NCBI GenBank assembly: GCA_900553755.1
Contig: USEX01000002.1
Coordinates: 19,264-83,263, forward strand
DNA length: 64,000 nucleotides
Direction: 5' to 3'
Origin: an uncultured Clostridium sp.
Lineage (GTDB): Bacteria > Bacillota > Clostridia > TANB77 > CAG-508
Part shown: positions 1 through 10,000 of the stretch, one piece after another
Layout: every line of letters begins with the position of its first letter
Position numbering within the stretch: the first letter of the stretch is position 1
Notes under the pieces: model-generated
Seen by the model: only the letters and a program-made list of their open reading frames with translations
The model's database searches: none
What the model was told of the DNA's origin: nothing
Position numbers and translations under genes: made by a program

Positions 1-274
1 CTTTAAATTCTTTGGCTAATTTTGTTGTTCCTTCTATATTTTTAGGATTCATTGGTTCTCCGCCTAGTATTGATAATCCTTCTATATTTTCGTTGTCACA
101 TAGTTTTAGTACTTTATCTATTGTTTCATCTGTAAACTCTTTTCCACCGTTGAAATCATGAGTTTCTGGATTAAAGCAATTTTTGCAATTAAAAGCACAT
201 CCTTGCATAAATATAGAAACTCTAACTCCTGGTCCATCTGAAATATCCATCTTTCTTATTTTGTTGTATCTCAT
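1..274 (-). CDS. nrdG: Anaerobic ribonucleotide reductase activating protein (partial)
   Basis: This is the N-terminal part (about 91 residues) of the radical-SAM activase that installs the glycyl radical on NrdD; the gene runs off the left edge. The start at 274 gives MRYNKIRKMDISDGPGVRVS followed by the radical-SAM cluster C-x3-C-x2-C in 'MQGCAFNCKNC', which binds the 4Fe-4S cluster. A later 'LGGEPM' matches the SAM-binding GGEP motif. It lies 15 bp downstream of nrdD on the same strand, with a GAAGGA-type ribosome site in the gap, so the two are almost certainly co-transcribed and co-expressed as enzyme and activase. Confidence 0.93.
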   Translation of the reverse strand, partial: MRYNKIRKMDISDGPGVRVSIFMQGCAFNCKNCFNPETHDFNGGKEFTDETIDKVLKLCDNENIEGLSILGGEPMNPKNIEGTTKLAKEFK

Positions 275-289
275 TTTACATCCTTCTCT

Positions 290-2449
290 CTAATCAGCAT
301 CTTTATTGTCTATATGTAATACTCTCTCTTTTATTTCTTGTGTTCTTCCCTTATTCCAGAAATTACTTCCTATGTATCCACATGTTCTTCTTGCAACATT
401 TAAAGTTCTATGATCTCTATTTCCACAGTTTGGGCAATACCATTCCAAATTATCATCTATTAATATTTCTCCATCAAATCCACATTTTTGACAGTAATCT
501 GATTTTGTATTTACCTCTGCATACATGATGTTATCATATATGAATTTAATTATTTGAAGAACTACTTCTATATTATTTTGTAAGTTTGGAGTTTCTACAT
601 ATGAGATTGCTCCTCCAGGGCTTAATTGTTGGAATTTACTTTCTAATTTTAATTTAGAGAAAGCATCTATCTCTTCGAATACTGGCACATGATATGAGTT
701 TGTTATGTAGTTTCTATCGGTAATTCCTGCAATTTTTCCGAATCTTCTTTGTAAGCATTTTGCAAATTTATATGTTGTAGATTCTATTGGGGTTCCATAA
801 ACACTATAATCTATGTTTTCTGCTTCCTTCCACTCATTGCATTTATCATTTAATTTTTGCATTACTTCTATTGCAAATTTTTCGCCCTTATCGCCATCTG
901 TATGGCTATATCCTGTCATGTATTTAACACATTCATATAAGCCTGCATATCCTAATGATATAGTTGAATATCCACCATGTAATAAATCGTGAATGCTTGC
1001 TCCTTTTGGTAATCTTGCTAATGCACCATATTGCCATAGAATTGGAGCTACATCACTTGTTGCCTTGCTTAATCTTTCGTGTCTTGCTTGCAATGCTTTG
1101 TGGCATAATTCTAATCTTTCGTCATATATCTTCCAGAATTTTTTCAAATCTTTTCCTGATGATAGTGCAACATCTACTAGATTTATTGTTACTACACCTT
1201 GGTTAAATCTTCCATAATATTTTGGTTTATTTGTTTTTGGGTCTACATAAGGTGTTAGGAAAGAACGGCATCCCATGCATGGATAGCATTGTCCATTTCC
1301 GTTTTTATCTATTTTTAGTTCTTTCATTTTCTTTTCCGAAATATAATCTGGCACCATTCTCTTTGCAGTACATTTTGCAGCTAACTCTGTTAAATACCAA
1401 TATTTACTATTTTTATGTATGTTATCTTCTTCAAGTACATATAACAATTTTGGAAAAGCTGGAGTTATGTATACTCCTTTTTCATTTTTCATACCTAAAA
1501 TTCTTTGTTTTAGTATTTCTTCTATTATCATAGCTAATTCTGCTTTGTATTCTTCTGTTTCTCCTAAATACATACATACACTTAAAAATGGAGATTGTCC
1601 ATTTGTTGTTGTCATAGAGTTTATTTGGTATTGGAATGTTTGCACTCCATCTTGTATCTCTTTTGCTAAATCTTCTTTTGCAAATTTTACGCATTGCTCT
1701 TCTGGCAATTTTCTGCTTCTATATTTTTTCAAATATATATTGTAGCTATCTCTTACAAATGGTGCTAAATGTGTCATGGTAACTGTTGCTCCGCCATATT
1801 GGCTAGATGTAACGGCTGTTATTATTTGTGTTGCTATAGTCATTGCTGTTAAAAATTTATGTGGCTTTTCTATTAAAACGCCATTTATATTTGTTCCGTT
1901 TTGTAGCATGTCCTCTAGGTTGATTAAATCGCAGTTATGCAATGCATTTTGTGCAAAATAATCTGCATCATGAAAGTGTATAATTCCTTCGTCGTGTGCT
2001 TTTACAATATCTTCTGGCAATAAAAATCTTCTAGTAATATCTGTGCTTGTAATTCCTGCTAGATAGTCTCTTTGTGTGGTTACAACTCTAGCATTTTTAT
2101 TTGAATTTTCATTGTTCCAGTATTCGCTTTCGCCTTCTATTAATTCTTTTATTGATTGATCTGTAGTATTAGCTTTTCTTACTAAGGCTCTAGTATATCT
2201 ATATGTAATATATTGTTTTGCAAGCTGATATCTACCTATTTCCATTAACTTTTCTTCTATTATGTCTTGTATATCTTCAACTAATATTCTAGATTTTTTT
2301 AGGTCTTCTATATAATTTATAATTCTCTCAATTTCTTCATCTGTAGCTTTTTCTTTTCTAGATACATCATTGTTTGCTTTTTTTATAGCTGTTCTTATTT
2401 TTTCGCGATCATATTCTACAACTGTTCCATCTCTCTTTATTACTTTCAT
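290..2449 (-). CDS. nrdD: Anaerobic (class III) ribonucleoside-triphosphate reductase
   Basis: This 719-residue glycyl-radical enzyme reduces ribonucleoside triphosphates to dNTPs under anoxia. The N-terminal 90 residues (MKVIKRDGTVVEYDREKI) form an ATP-cone allosteric domain. The catalytic barrel follows, with Cys in 'ALHNCDLINL' and 'LSVCMYL'. A C-terminal zinc site (CQKC and CPNC pairs) precedes the radical loop 'RRTCGYIGSNFW', whose Gly is near residue 691. The length is normal for the family. It is first in an nrdD-nrdG operon with its own promoter at 2485-2513. The presence of this enzyme indicates an anaerobic lifestyle. Confidence 0.97.
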   Translation of the reverse strand: MKVIKRDGTVVEYDREKIRTAIKKANNDVSRKEKATDEEIERIINYIEDLKKSRILVEDIQDIIEEKLMEIGRYQLAKQYITYRYTRALVRKANTTDQSIKELIEGESEYWNNENSNKNARVVTTQRDYLAGITSTDITRRFLLPEDIVKAHDEGIIHFHDADYFAQNALHNCDLINLEDMLQNGTNINGVLIEKPHKFLTAMTIATQIITAVTSSQYGGATVTMTHLAPFVRDSYNIYLKKYRSRKLPEEQCVKFAKEDLAKEIQDGVQTFQYQINSMTTTNGQSPFLSVCMYLGETEEYKAELAMIIEEILKQRILGMKNEKGVYITPAFPKLLYVLEEDNIHKNSKYWYLTELAAKCTAKRMVPDYISEKKMKELKIDKNGNGQCYPCMGCRSFLTPYVDPKTNKPKYYGRFNQGVVTINLVDVALSSGKDLKKFWKIYDERLELCHKALQARHERLSKATSDVAPILWQYGALARLPKGASIHDLLHGGYSTISLGYAGLYECVKYMTGYSHTDGDKGEKFAIEVMQKLNDKCNEWKEAENIDYSVYGTPIESTTYKFAKCLQRRFGKIAGITDRNYITNSYHVPVFEEIDAFSKLKLESKFQQLSPGGAISYVETPNLQNNIEVVLQIIKFIYDNIMYAEVNTKSDYCQKCGFDGEILIDDNLEWYCPNCGNRDHRTLNVARRTCGYIGSNFWNKGRTQEIKERVLHIDNKDAD

Positions 2450-2484
2450 GTTTTTTCCTCCCCTTATTTTTTTAATGTGGCTAA

Positions 2485-2513
2485 ATAATATATTATATTT
2501 TTAGTAATGTCAA
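2485..2513 (-). promoter_or_regulatory. Predicted sigma-A promoter for nrdD-nrdG
   Basis: On the minus strand there is a -35 TTGACA (2508-2513), a 17-bp spacer and a -10 TATTAT (2485-2490), placed about 36 bp before the nrdD start. No convincing pair of NrdR boxes was recognised. Prediction only. Confidence 0.6.
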
Positions 2514-2540
2514 AGTATATTAATTATGTATAACACTCGA

Positions 2541-2568
2541 AAAAGTGCCTATAAATAGGCACTTTTTG
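2541..2568 (-). terminator. Perfect 12-bp hairpin upstream of nrdD promoter
   Basis: AAAAAGTGCCTA and TAGGCACTTTTT flank a 4-nt loop, so the stem is flanked by A and T runs and would work on both strands. It sits between the end of the surface-protein genes and the nrdD promoter, where it would block read-through into nrdD. The remaining sequence between 2569 and 2850 is very T-rich with no supportable gene. Confidence 0.7.
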
Positions 2569-2853
2569 TATTTACATTTTTTGCCATTTTTCGGTAAAAA
2601 ATTTATTTTTTCTTTTGTAACCCTACTAATGCAAGCGAAAGCTAATTTTCTCTTAAACCGCAATATTACAATTTTGTTACATTTTATTTTTCATTTTCTA
2701 AAAATCATTTTTTTATTTTTTGCAAATTTTATTTTTATTTTTATTCGTTTTAGTGATTTTTCAGTGTTTTTTTGTAATAATTATGTTGTTTTTTTATTCT
2801 TTTGGAAAAATCATTTTTTATTTTCTTTCAAAATATATTTGTGCAAAATTTAA

Positions 2854-2871
2854 GAGGCTTTTTCAAGCCTC
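2854..2871 (-). terminator. Hairpin just after the 1384-residue surface protein
   Basis: GAGGCTT and AAGCCTC arms with a 4-nt loop lie 16 bp beyond the stop codon at 2887. On the minus strand the stem is followed by TTAAATTTT, a weak U tract. It is likely the end of the surface-protein transcript, backed up by the stronger hairpin at 2541-2568. Confidence 0.55.
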
Positions 2872-2886
2872 CTTTATTTTAGTGTT

Positions 2887-5800
2887 TTACTTTTTATTTA
2901 TTACTTTCTTCTTTATTAGTACAACACCTAAGCCTATTATTGCAGCTAAGCCTAAGCCTAATACGTAGTAAATGTATGTTTCACCAAATGGTGGTAATAC
3001 TGTTACTGTTGTGCTATCAGCATCTATTTCTGCTGTTTTTGCATTAGGGTTTTGATTTCCTACTGTTGAGAATGCCATTCTTCTTCCAACATCATTAGAT
3101 ACTTTTATTATTTCTGCTAATGTATTATATGATAAGTCATCTGCTGCATTTTGAGCTGACATTACTTGTGATAATGTTAATGTAGCATTAGCTTCGTGTG
3201 TTCCTGTTGAAGCCATTTGAGGTGTTAAAGCTGTTTCTCCCATTTTGTTTTGTAATATTGTACTGTATTCAGATACAGCTCCTGTATAAGTTCCGTTGCT
3301 TTGTGTTAATAAATCTTCAGATACAAGTGGATTTGCTTCGCCTTTATATAGGTAATCAAAGTTTACTTGTTCCCATCCATTATTTTCACTATTTGAAGCA
3401 TCAAATCTTAAATTGTTCTTTGTAGCTTTAGCATCATCTGATAAAGCTGCACCAATGTAATTAACTACACCTTTTATTGTTGTTCTTACAAGGCTTCCGT
3501 TTGCTACATTTCCTTTGTAGTAGAAGTTATATCCTGTATAATCTATTTCACCAACGTTTGTTACTTTTAATGCATATTTTACATTTATAGTTGCACCTTG
3601 CATTAATTCCTCGTCCATAGTTAAAACTATTCTTTGTGGATTTTGGCTAACTACTGGTGTTTTTAACTTGTTTCCATCATATGATACTTGGTGGTATTTC
3701 TTAGCTTGCCATAAAACGTTTGTCGCTTTTCCACTTGCATCAAATAATGTATTTCCATTAGCTAATGTAACTTTTACATTTGCAACTTCTTGGCTTAATG
3801 TTAATTGTGTTTTTGGTCTTTCTACTACACCAAAATCTATTCCATCCATTCTGTATGTTCTTTGATCTGAATTACGATCATTTGGATTTTTCTCTATGTT
3901 TATTCCAATCAAACCTGTAACAGCTTGCATTGATTTATCTTGAGTTTCGTATTCTTTTAATTTTCCATTTGTTTCTTCTGTTAATAAGTTATTAACATAT
4001 TGTCTATATTGTGTTGATAACGTTTCCAATGTTTTGCCATTGTTTGTTAATTTACCATTGTAAATATCTCTTGCATCAGAGTATTTTTGTGTTGTTTCTA
4101 CATATCTTCCTAATTCATCTGGATTGTTTACATCAAATGTTGCTGATGGGTTATAAATTGTAGATTTATATGTTTGTCCATCTGCATATATGAATTTCAA
4201 ATAGTAGTTACCTGGAACGAATCCTGAAAGTGTATAATCACCATTATTTCCTGATGTTACTTGTGCATCTTGCCATCCAGAATTTGTCCACATTTTAGCT
4301 TTTTGGTTTGTATCTGCATCCCATAACTCTACTTTTACTCCGCTTAGACCAGCTTCTCCATTATCATAAGAACCGTTTCCTATATCTGCTCCGTTTACAG
4401 TATTGTTTCTGTTTTCTATCCAGATATTACCTGTTGTTCTTCTTTCTTCGTTTGCTAATACAAACTTAATGTATGGAGCTCTATCTGTATCGTCTTCAAA
4501 GTTCTTTGTATCTGTTGAGCTTACATTACCTGGATTTGAATCTACATCTACTCTACCTGCAACATCGCCAGCTTTGTATTCTGTATAAGTGATTCTCGAA
4601 CCTGCATTTGGAGATGAAATATTATTTGCATAATATGTTTTATATCCCATTATTTCTGCAATGTTTCCTTTTCCAGTTCCGCTGTTATCCAACTTGATGC
4701 CATTACTATCTGTGTTTACTTTAAATGTCACATATACATATAAGTCTCCACTTGGTTGTATTCTGCTGTTTTCTAAGCCTTTTAAATACAATTTATTGTA
4801 TCCACTTATTCTAGTTGTATGTGTATACTTGCTTGTGCTTGATGAAGTTAAGTTTGTTATTACTTTACCATTTCTATCTCCAATATATGCACTTTCGTAA
4901 GTATAATCATCATCAAAATAATCTACTAATTCTGTAACATTTGCTGCTATTCCTTCTGATTGGTTTCTTATAGTAATTTTATATACTACTCTTGCTTCCA
5001 AGTTATTTGTTCCTTTATAGTTGTAATCAGCTTTTTTTACTTCTCTTGTATAACTTGTAGCATAATAATTTGTATCTGACTTTCTTAAAGATATATCCCA
5101 ATAAGAATTTCCTTTACTATCTGTTTCTAGACCATCTCTTTTATTGTATAAATATTCTTGGCTGTAGCCTTTAATATTTAATATAGCTTTGTACACATCT
5201 TTTCTTAATGCTAAATCTGCAACTTCTCTTTTTGTTATTCCTAGGTTGATATCTGAACTTGTCGTGTTATATGTTTTTATATTTTTTGTATTTCCATATC
5301 CACCAGTATAAGCTGATATTGCATATTTAGAAATATATGATGGTTTTTCAGTATTTATACTATATGACACTCCAGTATTAGGTCCTATTTCTGCTAAGCC
5401 TTTATTTAAATTATCTCTAGCAGATTCTGTTTCTGTTGCATTTGAAGTCTTCTTAGCATTGCTTGATGTTGTTGTCCATTGTGTATATTTTGTATGTTGA
5501 TAATCTTGTCCATTATATATGAATTCCACATAATATCCACCAGAGTTTCTTTGTTCTACTATAAATTCATAGTATCCATTGCTATTTGTTGTAGTAGATT
5601 TTGTTGCTTGCCCATATTTTATTGGACTTCCACTTTCAGTGTTCTTTACATATTCGATTGTTTTTCCATCAGAAGTATGAAGAACTACTTTAATTCCGTT
5701 TAAAAACGCTTCATTAGTTCCATCTTTTGTACCATTTAAAGATGTTTCTTTTCCACTTTTAACATCTTCCCATACATAACCGCTTAATTTGATGAACTTA

Positions 5801-7041
5801 GTAAGTTCTATTCCATCTGTATAAGCAGGTGATTCAATTAACTCTCTTTCACCTTTACCAATAAGACCTGATTGATATTGATTTTGACCTGAATAATCTT
5901 TATCACCTATTACAAAAGTGAAATTTGTTTTACACTTTACTTTTGCAAATGTTGCTTTTACTTTTATTGCAGATGTATCTGCAATATCATCTTTATTTAC
6001 TATAACATAAAATGTTTTTCCACTCTTTGGATAATTACATGTAGTAAATTTGTTTGATTTCTTTTCATATTCTACCATATCTTCTTTAGAATTTGGGAAA
6101 TATTGAACTGATTTTATGAAATCATTTCCCATTAATAAAGATATTTTATCTTTACTTACAATTGTTTTATTTGTATCATTTTTATCTATTAATGATATAC
6201 CTGATACACCATTAAATCTAAGCTTATAATTATTCACTGTATATTCTGGTTGTTCATATTGTAATTGGAATGGTCCTATTTTATATTGTGTATTTGAATA
6301 ATCTTCTACCTTAATAGTTGATTCTACATTTTTAATTGTACCAGTTCCATATCTATTATAGTCGCCACTCATTACAAATTGATTGTAAGTTTCTGCTTCT
6401 TTTTGCAATTGCTTAGCATCACGATATACAGTTGTTATATCATTTGAATACCAACCTAATGATTCCCATAATGCTGCTTGTTTCGTTAATGACCATGTTT
6501 CGCTATCTTTCATATCTTTTATAGTACTTGAAAGTATATATGATATTTCTTTAGGTTTTATATAGTTTTGTTTATTTTCACTATAGTTATAGTTTGCAAC
6601 TACTTCTCCATCACCAGAAAGTCTCTTTATTCTCCAAGGACCTATCTTTTCATCATCATTTTCAGTAAATATGTAGTTTACTTTTCTTTCTTGTTTTGTT
6701 CCTTTTAAATAAACAGAACTTGTATAATGTGTTCCACTATATTTTCCTTTGTAAGCGCAATACCATGATGCATCTCCTATATCGTTTGATATTGGAATTC
6801 CCGAATCTCCTTTTCTTATGCTCCAATTACCAGTATTACAGTCTTTTACGTAACTATCTTTCTTCGTTAATCTTACATTATAATTACCTTTGCTATCTGA
6901 TTTTATATTTAATTTTCCTGCTTCCCATGCTTCAGTTTTTATATTGTCTGCCAAAATGAGATTTTGGTTATATATTATTGCAATTATTGCTGTTAATACT
7001 ATTAATATAATAAAACTTACAAGGTTTTTTAACTTCTTCAT
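2887..7041 (-). CDS. Large surface protein with SdrD_B/Cna-B and DUF11-like domains
   Basis: This is a 1384-residue secreted protein. It has an N-terminal signal segment (MKKLKNLVSFIILIVLTAII), two SdrD_B/Cna-B-like beta domains beginning 'LSGYVWEDVKSG' and 'TGNIWIENRNN' (each with a 'YYEFIV' or 'YTLSGF' strand and a 'YYLKFIY' end), and DUF11-like regions between and after them ('VVYKITIRNQSEG', 'VKYALKVTNVGEID'). The C-terminus is 'LPPFGE', a hydrophobic segment and KKKVINKK. This has the layout of a sortase sorting signal, but the motif is LPPFG and not LPxTG. It follows the next gene upstream by 16 bp. Probable cell-wall adhesin or structural protein; the ligand is unknown. Confidence 0.85.
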   Translation of the reverse strand: MKKLKNLVSFIILIVLTAIIAIIYNQNLILADNIKTEAWEAGKLNIKSDSKGNYNVRLTKKDSYVKDCNTGNWSIRKGDSGIPISNDIGDASWYCAYKGKYSGTHYTSSVYLKGTKQERKVNYIFTENDDEKIGPWRIKRLSGDGEVVANYNYSENKQNYIKPKEISYILSSTIKDMKDSETWSLTKQAALWESLGWYSNDITTVYRDAKQLQKEAETYNQFVMSGDYNRYGTGTIKNVESTIKVEDYSNTQYKIGPFQLQYEQPEYTVNNYKLRFNGVSGISLIDKNDTNKTIVSKDKISLLMGNDFIKSVQYFPNSKEDMVEYEKKSNKFTTCNYPKSGKTFYVIVNKDDIADTSAIKVKATFAKVKCKTNFTFVIGDKDYSGQNQYQSGLIGKGERELIESPAYTDGIELTKFIKLSGYVWEDVKSGKETSLNGTKDGTNEAFLNGIKVVLHTSDGKTIEYVKNTESGSPIKYGQATKSTTTNSNGYYEFIVEQRNSGGYYVEFIYNGQDYQHTKYTQWTTTSSNAKKTSNATETESARDNLNKGLAEIGPNTGVSYSINTEKPSYISKYAISAYTGGYGNTKNIKTYNTTSSDINLGITKREVADLALRKDVYKAILNIKGYSQEYLYNKRDGLETDSKGNSYWDISLRKSDTNYYATSYTREVKKADYNYKGTNNLEARVVYKITIRNQSEGIAANVTELVDYFDDDYTYESAYIGDRNGKVITNLTSSSTSKYTHTTRISGYNKLYLKGLENSRIQPSGDLYVYVTFKVNTDSNGIKLDNSGTGKGNIAEIMGYKTYYANNISSPNAGSRITYTEYKAGDVAGRVDVDSNPGNVSSTDTKNFEDDTDRAPYIKFVLANEERRTTGNIWIENRNNTVNGADIGNGSYDNGEAGLSGVKVELWDADTNQKAKMWTNSGWQDAQVTSGNNGDYTLSGFVPGNYYLKFIYADGQTYKSTIYNPSATFDVNNPDELGRYVETTQKYSDARDIYNGKLTNNGKTLETLSTQYRQYVNNLLTEETNGKLKEYETQDKSMQAVTGLIGINIEKNPNDRNSDQRTYRMDGIDFGVVERPKTQLTLSQEVANVKVTLANGNTLFDASGKATNVLWQAKKYHQVSYDGNKLKTPVVSQNPQRIVLTMDEELMQGATINVKYALKVTNVGEIDYTGYNFYYKGNVANGSLVRTTIKGVVNYIGAALSDDAKATKNNLRFDASNSENNGWEQVNFDYLYKGEANPLVSEDLLTQSNGTYTGAVSEYSTILQNKMGETALTPQMASTGTHEANATLTLSQVMSAQNAADDLSYNTLAEIIKVSNDVGRRMAFSTVGNQNPNAKTAEIDADSTTVTVLPPFGETYIYYVLGLGLAAIIGLGVVLIKKKVINKK

Positions 7042-7057
7042 ATTTCTCCCTCCCCTC

Positions 7058-10000
7058 TTACATTTCTTTCTTTAGTACTTTAGTATTTATCTCATATATA
7101 CCTATTCCAATTATTGCTATAACCGCAACTACTATTGCAATATTCATAATTATTTGACCTGTCTTTACAGATAATACTATGTTTGCAGTAGATAAGTCAT
7201 TTTCTTCACGATTTTGATTTGCTGGAGTAGAGTTTACATCTGCCAATCCCAAATCATTATATGCTTCATAGATTTCAGCATCATTGCTTATTACTTTACC
7301 CATTGCATCACTGTTTAGTTTTTTAGTTAGTGTTAAAGTAATTTCTTTACTTTCACCTGGCTTTATTTCTTGATTTGCTAAGCTATTGTTGTAAATATTT
7401 CCATTTGTAGATTGATACCAATCTTTATTTATTTCTGAACTAAATTTCAAGTCTTCTGGTAAGTAGTCAACTACTTTTCTTGCATATCCTGAAACATCGC
7501 CATTATTTGTTACAATTATTTTGTATTCTATAACTATTGAAGTATTATCTATATCTTTAGCTGGAACTTCTATTTTTGCTATTTTCTTATTTTCATAATC
7601 ATATGATTGAGCTGTTTTAGATGATGTTGATACAGTTATTTTGCTTACATATTTTTCTAAGCTTAAATCGAATGTTTGTGGATTACATAATCCTATATCA
7701 ATATCTCTAATATTGCTATCTGTTACTATTATTGTATCTGTTATAGCAGCTTTTCTATTTTCTCCATCATACACTATATCTGTGCTTACAACATCTGAGT
7801 TTACAGAGTTTGCAACTCCATTTTTTCTATAATCTGTTAATATATATTTTTCTGAATCATATAGGAATACTACTATATATGTTCCTTGTTCTACATTGTT
7901 GAAACTATATTTTCCTTGTTCATCTGTAACAGTTATTTTTTCTTGATTAGTATTTTTATCTACTACAACAGTTCCATCTAATTTGTTCATTAATATAACT
8001 TGAACATCTTTTAAAAGTGGTTCATCATCTGATCTCTTTCCATCCTTATTGTTATCTAACCAAGCAACACCTGTAATTTTATATTTTCCATCCTCTGTTG
8101 GGTTGTCAGGATTGTCAGGGTTATTTGGATTATCTGGATCTGTTGAACTTCCATTATGTTCAGAGTTCACATATTCAATGTAGTTTACTATTGGTGTAGA
8201 TTTTATTTCTTTATCATTATAATTTACTGTAATATAATTAGAAATTTCTTTTTCATCATCTGCTTTAGATTTTAGATGAGGAATTGCAGTTATTTCTATT
8301 GTTATTGTAGTTCCAGGTCTTACTGAATCAATTGTCATATTTATAGTATTATCATTACTAGATATTGAAGATGTTGGTGTATCTTCTTCACTTGTTTGAA
8401 TAATGATTTTTGTACCAATATACTCTAATTCTTCTGGCAATGTATCTGTTACATTTACTCTTCCTATGTTTCCAATTCCATCTGATTTCAATACATATGT
8501 ATACGTAAATTCTTTTCCTTCTTTTATATATTTAGAATCTTGGTCTATAGATGTAACTGTTAGGTTTGGTTCAGAAATTTTTAACTTTCTTTCATTTGAA
8601 TAATGTGTATCTACTCCATCTGCTCTTGCAGATACTCTTGTTGAAATTTCTCCTGTAACATTTTCATTTAATGTATATATTAGGTCTCTATACTCAAATT
8701 CTCCTACTGCTATATTACCTAAATTTAATATTATTTTATTATTCTCTATTGTATAATTATCTGAGTAGACTGTTATTCCATCTTTTTGAGTATTTTCTGG
8801 TAATGATACTTCTATTACAACATTTTTTAATTCTTGTTTTGATATATTTTTTGCTGATACACTATATTTTACTTTTGTGCCTTTTTTAATTACATCTGGC
8901 ATTTCTACCGTATTATTTAATACACGAATATCTCCTGTTTTTACTGTTAAATCAATCTTATTTGATTCTAATTGTGTTAATGTATCTGCTGTTATTGTTG
9001 CTATATTTGAAACAGTTTCTTCTGTTACGCTATCAGATGATAATTTTACTTGTACATAGTAAGTATTGTTTACTGTAGTGCCTGCTTTTAAATCTCCTAT
9101 TGTAAATGTTATTGATTTACGTTCATTTGTGTAATCTTGATATGTAGGGTTGTAATCAACTATTTCTAATCCGCCTGGTGCTGTTACTGTAGCTTGTACA
9201 TTTTTTGCATCTACTGTTCCTGCATTTTTTACATTTAAATCAAATCTTATATATTGGTATTCTCTTACTGTTGAACCATTTTCTACATCTGCAGTTAATG
9301 TTCCTTCAATAACTGGACCTGTTCCTGTTGTTAATGTTATTTGTGTTGATTGTTTTTCTTCTGCCATTGTTCCTACTGAAGATTCGTTATTGTAATTTAC
9401 TTTGTAAGATAATTTATTTTGCTTATTATATGTTAAGTTTGCTGGTATTTTTGCAGAAGTTGTAAATTCTACTTGTGTTCCTTCTTCCATTTTATCTAAT
9501 ACTATTAGGTATGATTTAACACTGCTATAGTCTTGGATTGATTCTGTCCATCCGTTTGTTGTATCTGTTAAATCATTTGTTGCGTTTATTTTTGTTGAAT
9601 AATATACTTTGGCATTTTCATTTGATACTGTTATAGCTGAGTTTAATTTTATATCAAATGTTTCGTCTTTTGCTGTAGCTGGCATTCTACCTAATACTTT
9701 CATTCCAGAAATATTGTTGCTATAGTTATTTATTATTGTACCTTTATATGTAATATTCTTTTCTGCTGAATAAATATCTATTTTTGCAGTTTGCTCTTTT
9801 TCTTCTATTGTAGTTATTGTTTCGCTTCCTGAATATCCTGTTAAGCTGCTTACTGTTACTATTCCTGCAGGAGCTACGAAACTAACTGGAATATCTTGTG
9901 GTTTTGTATTTGTTCCTTCTATTAACTCTTGTAAAGTATTTTCGTTTTTGTTTTCAACTCTTATTACATCATCTCTTGATGTGATAAGTTTGCTTGTAGT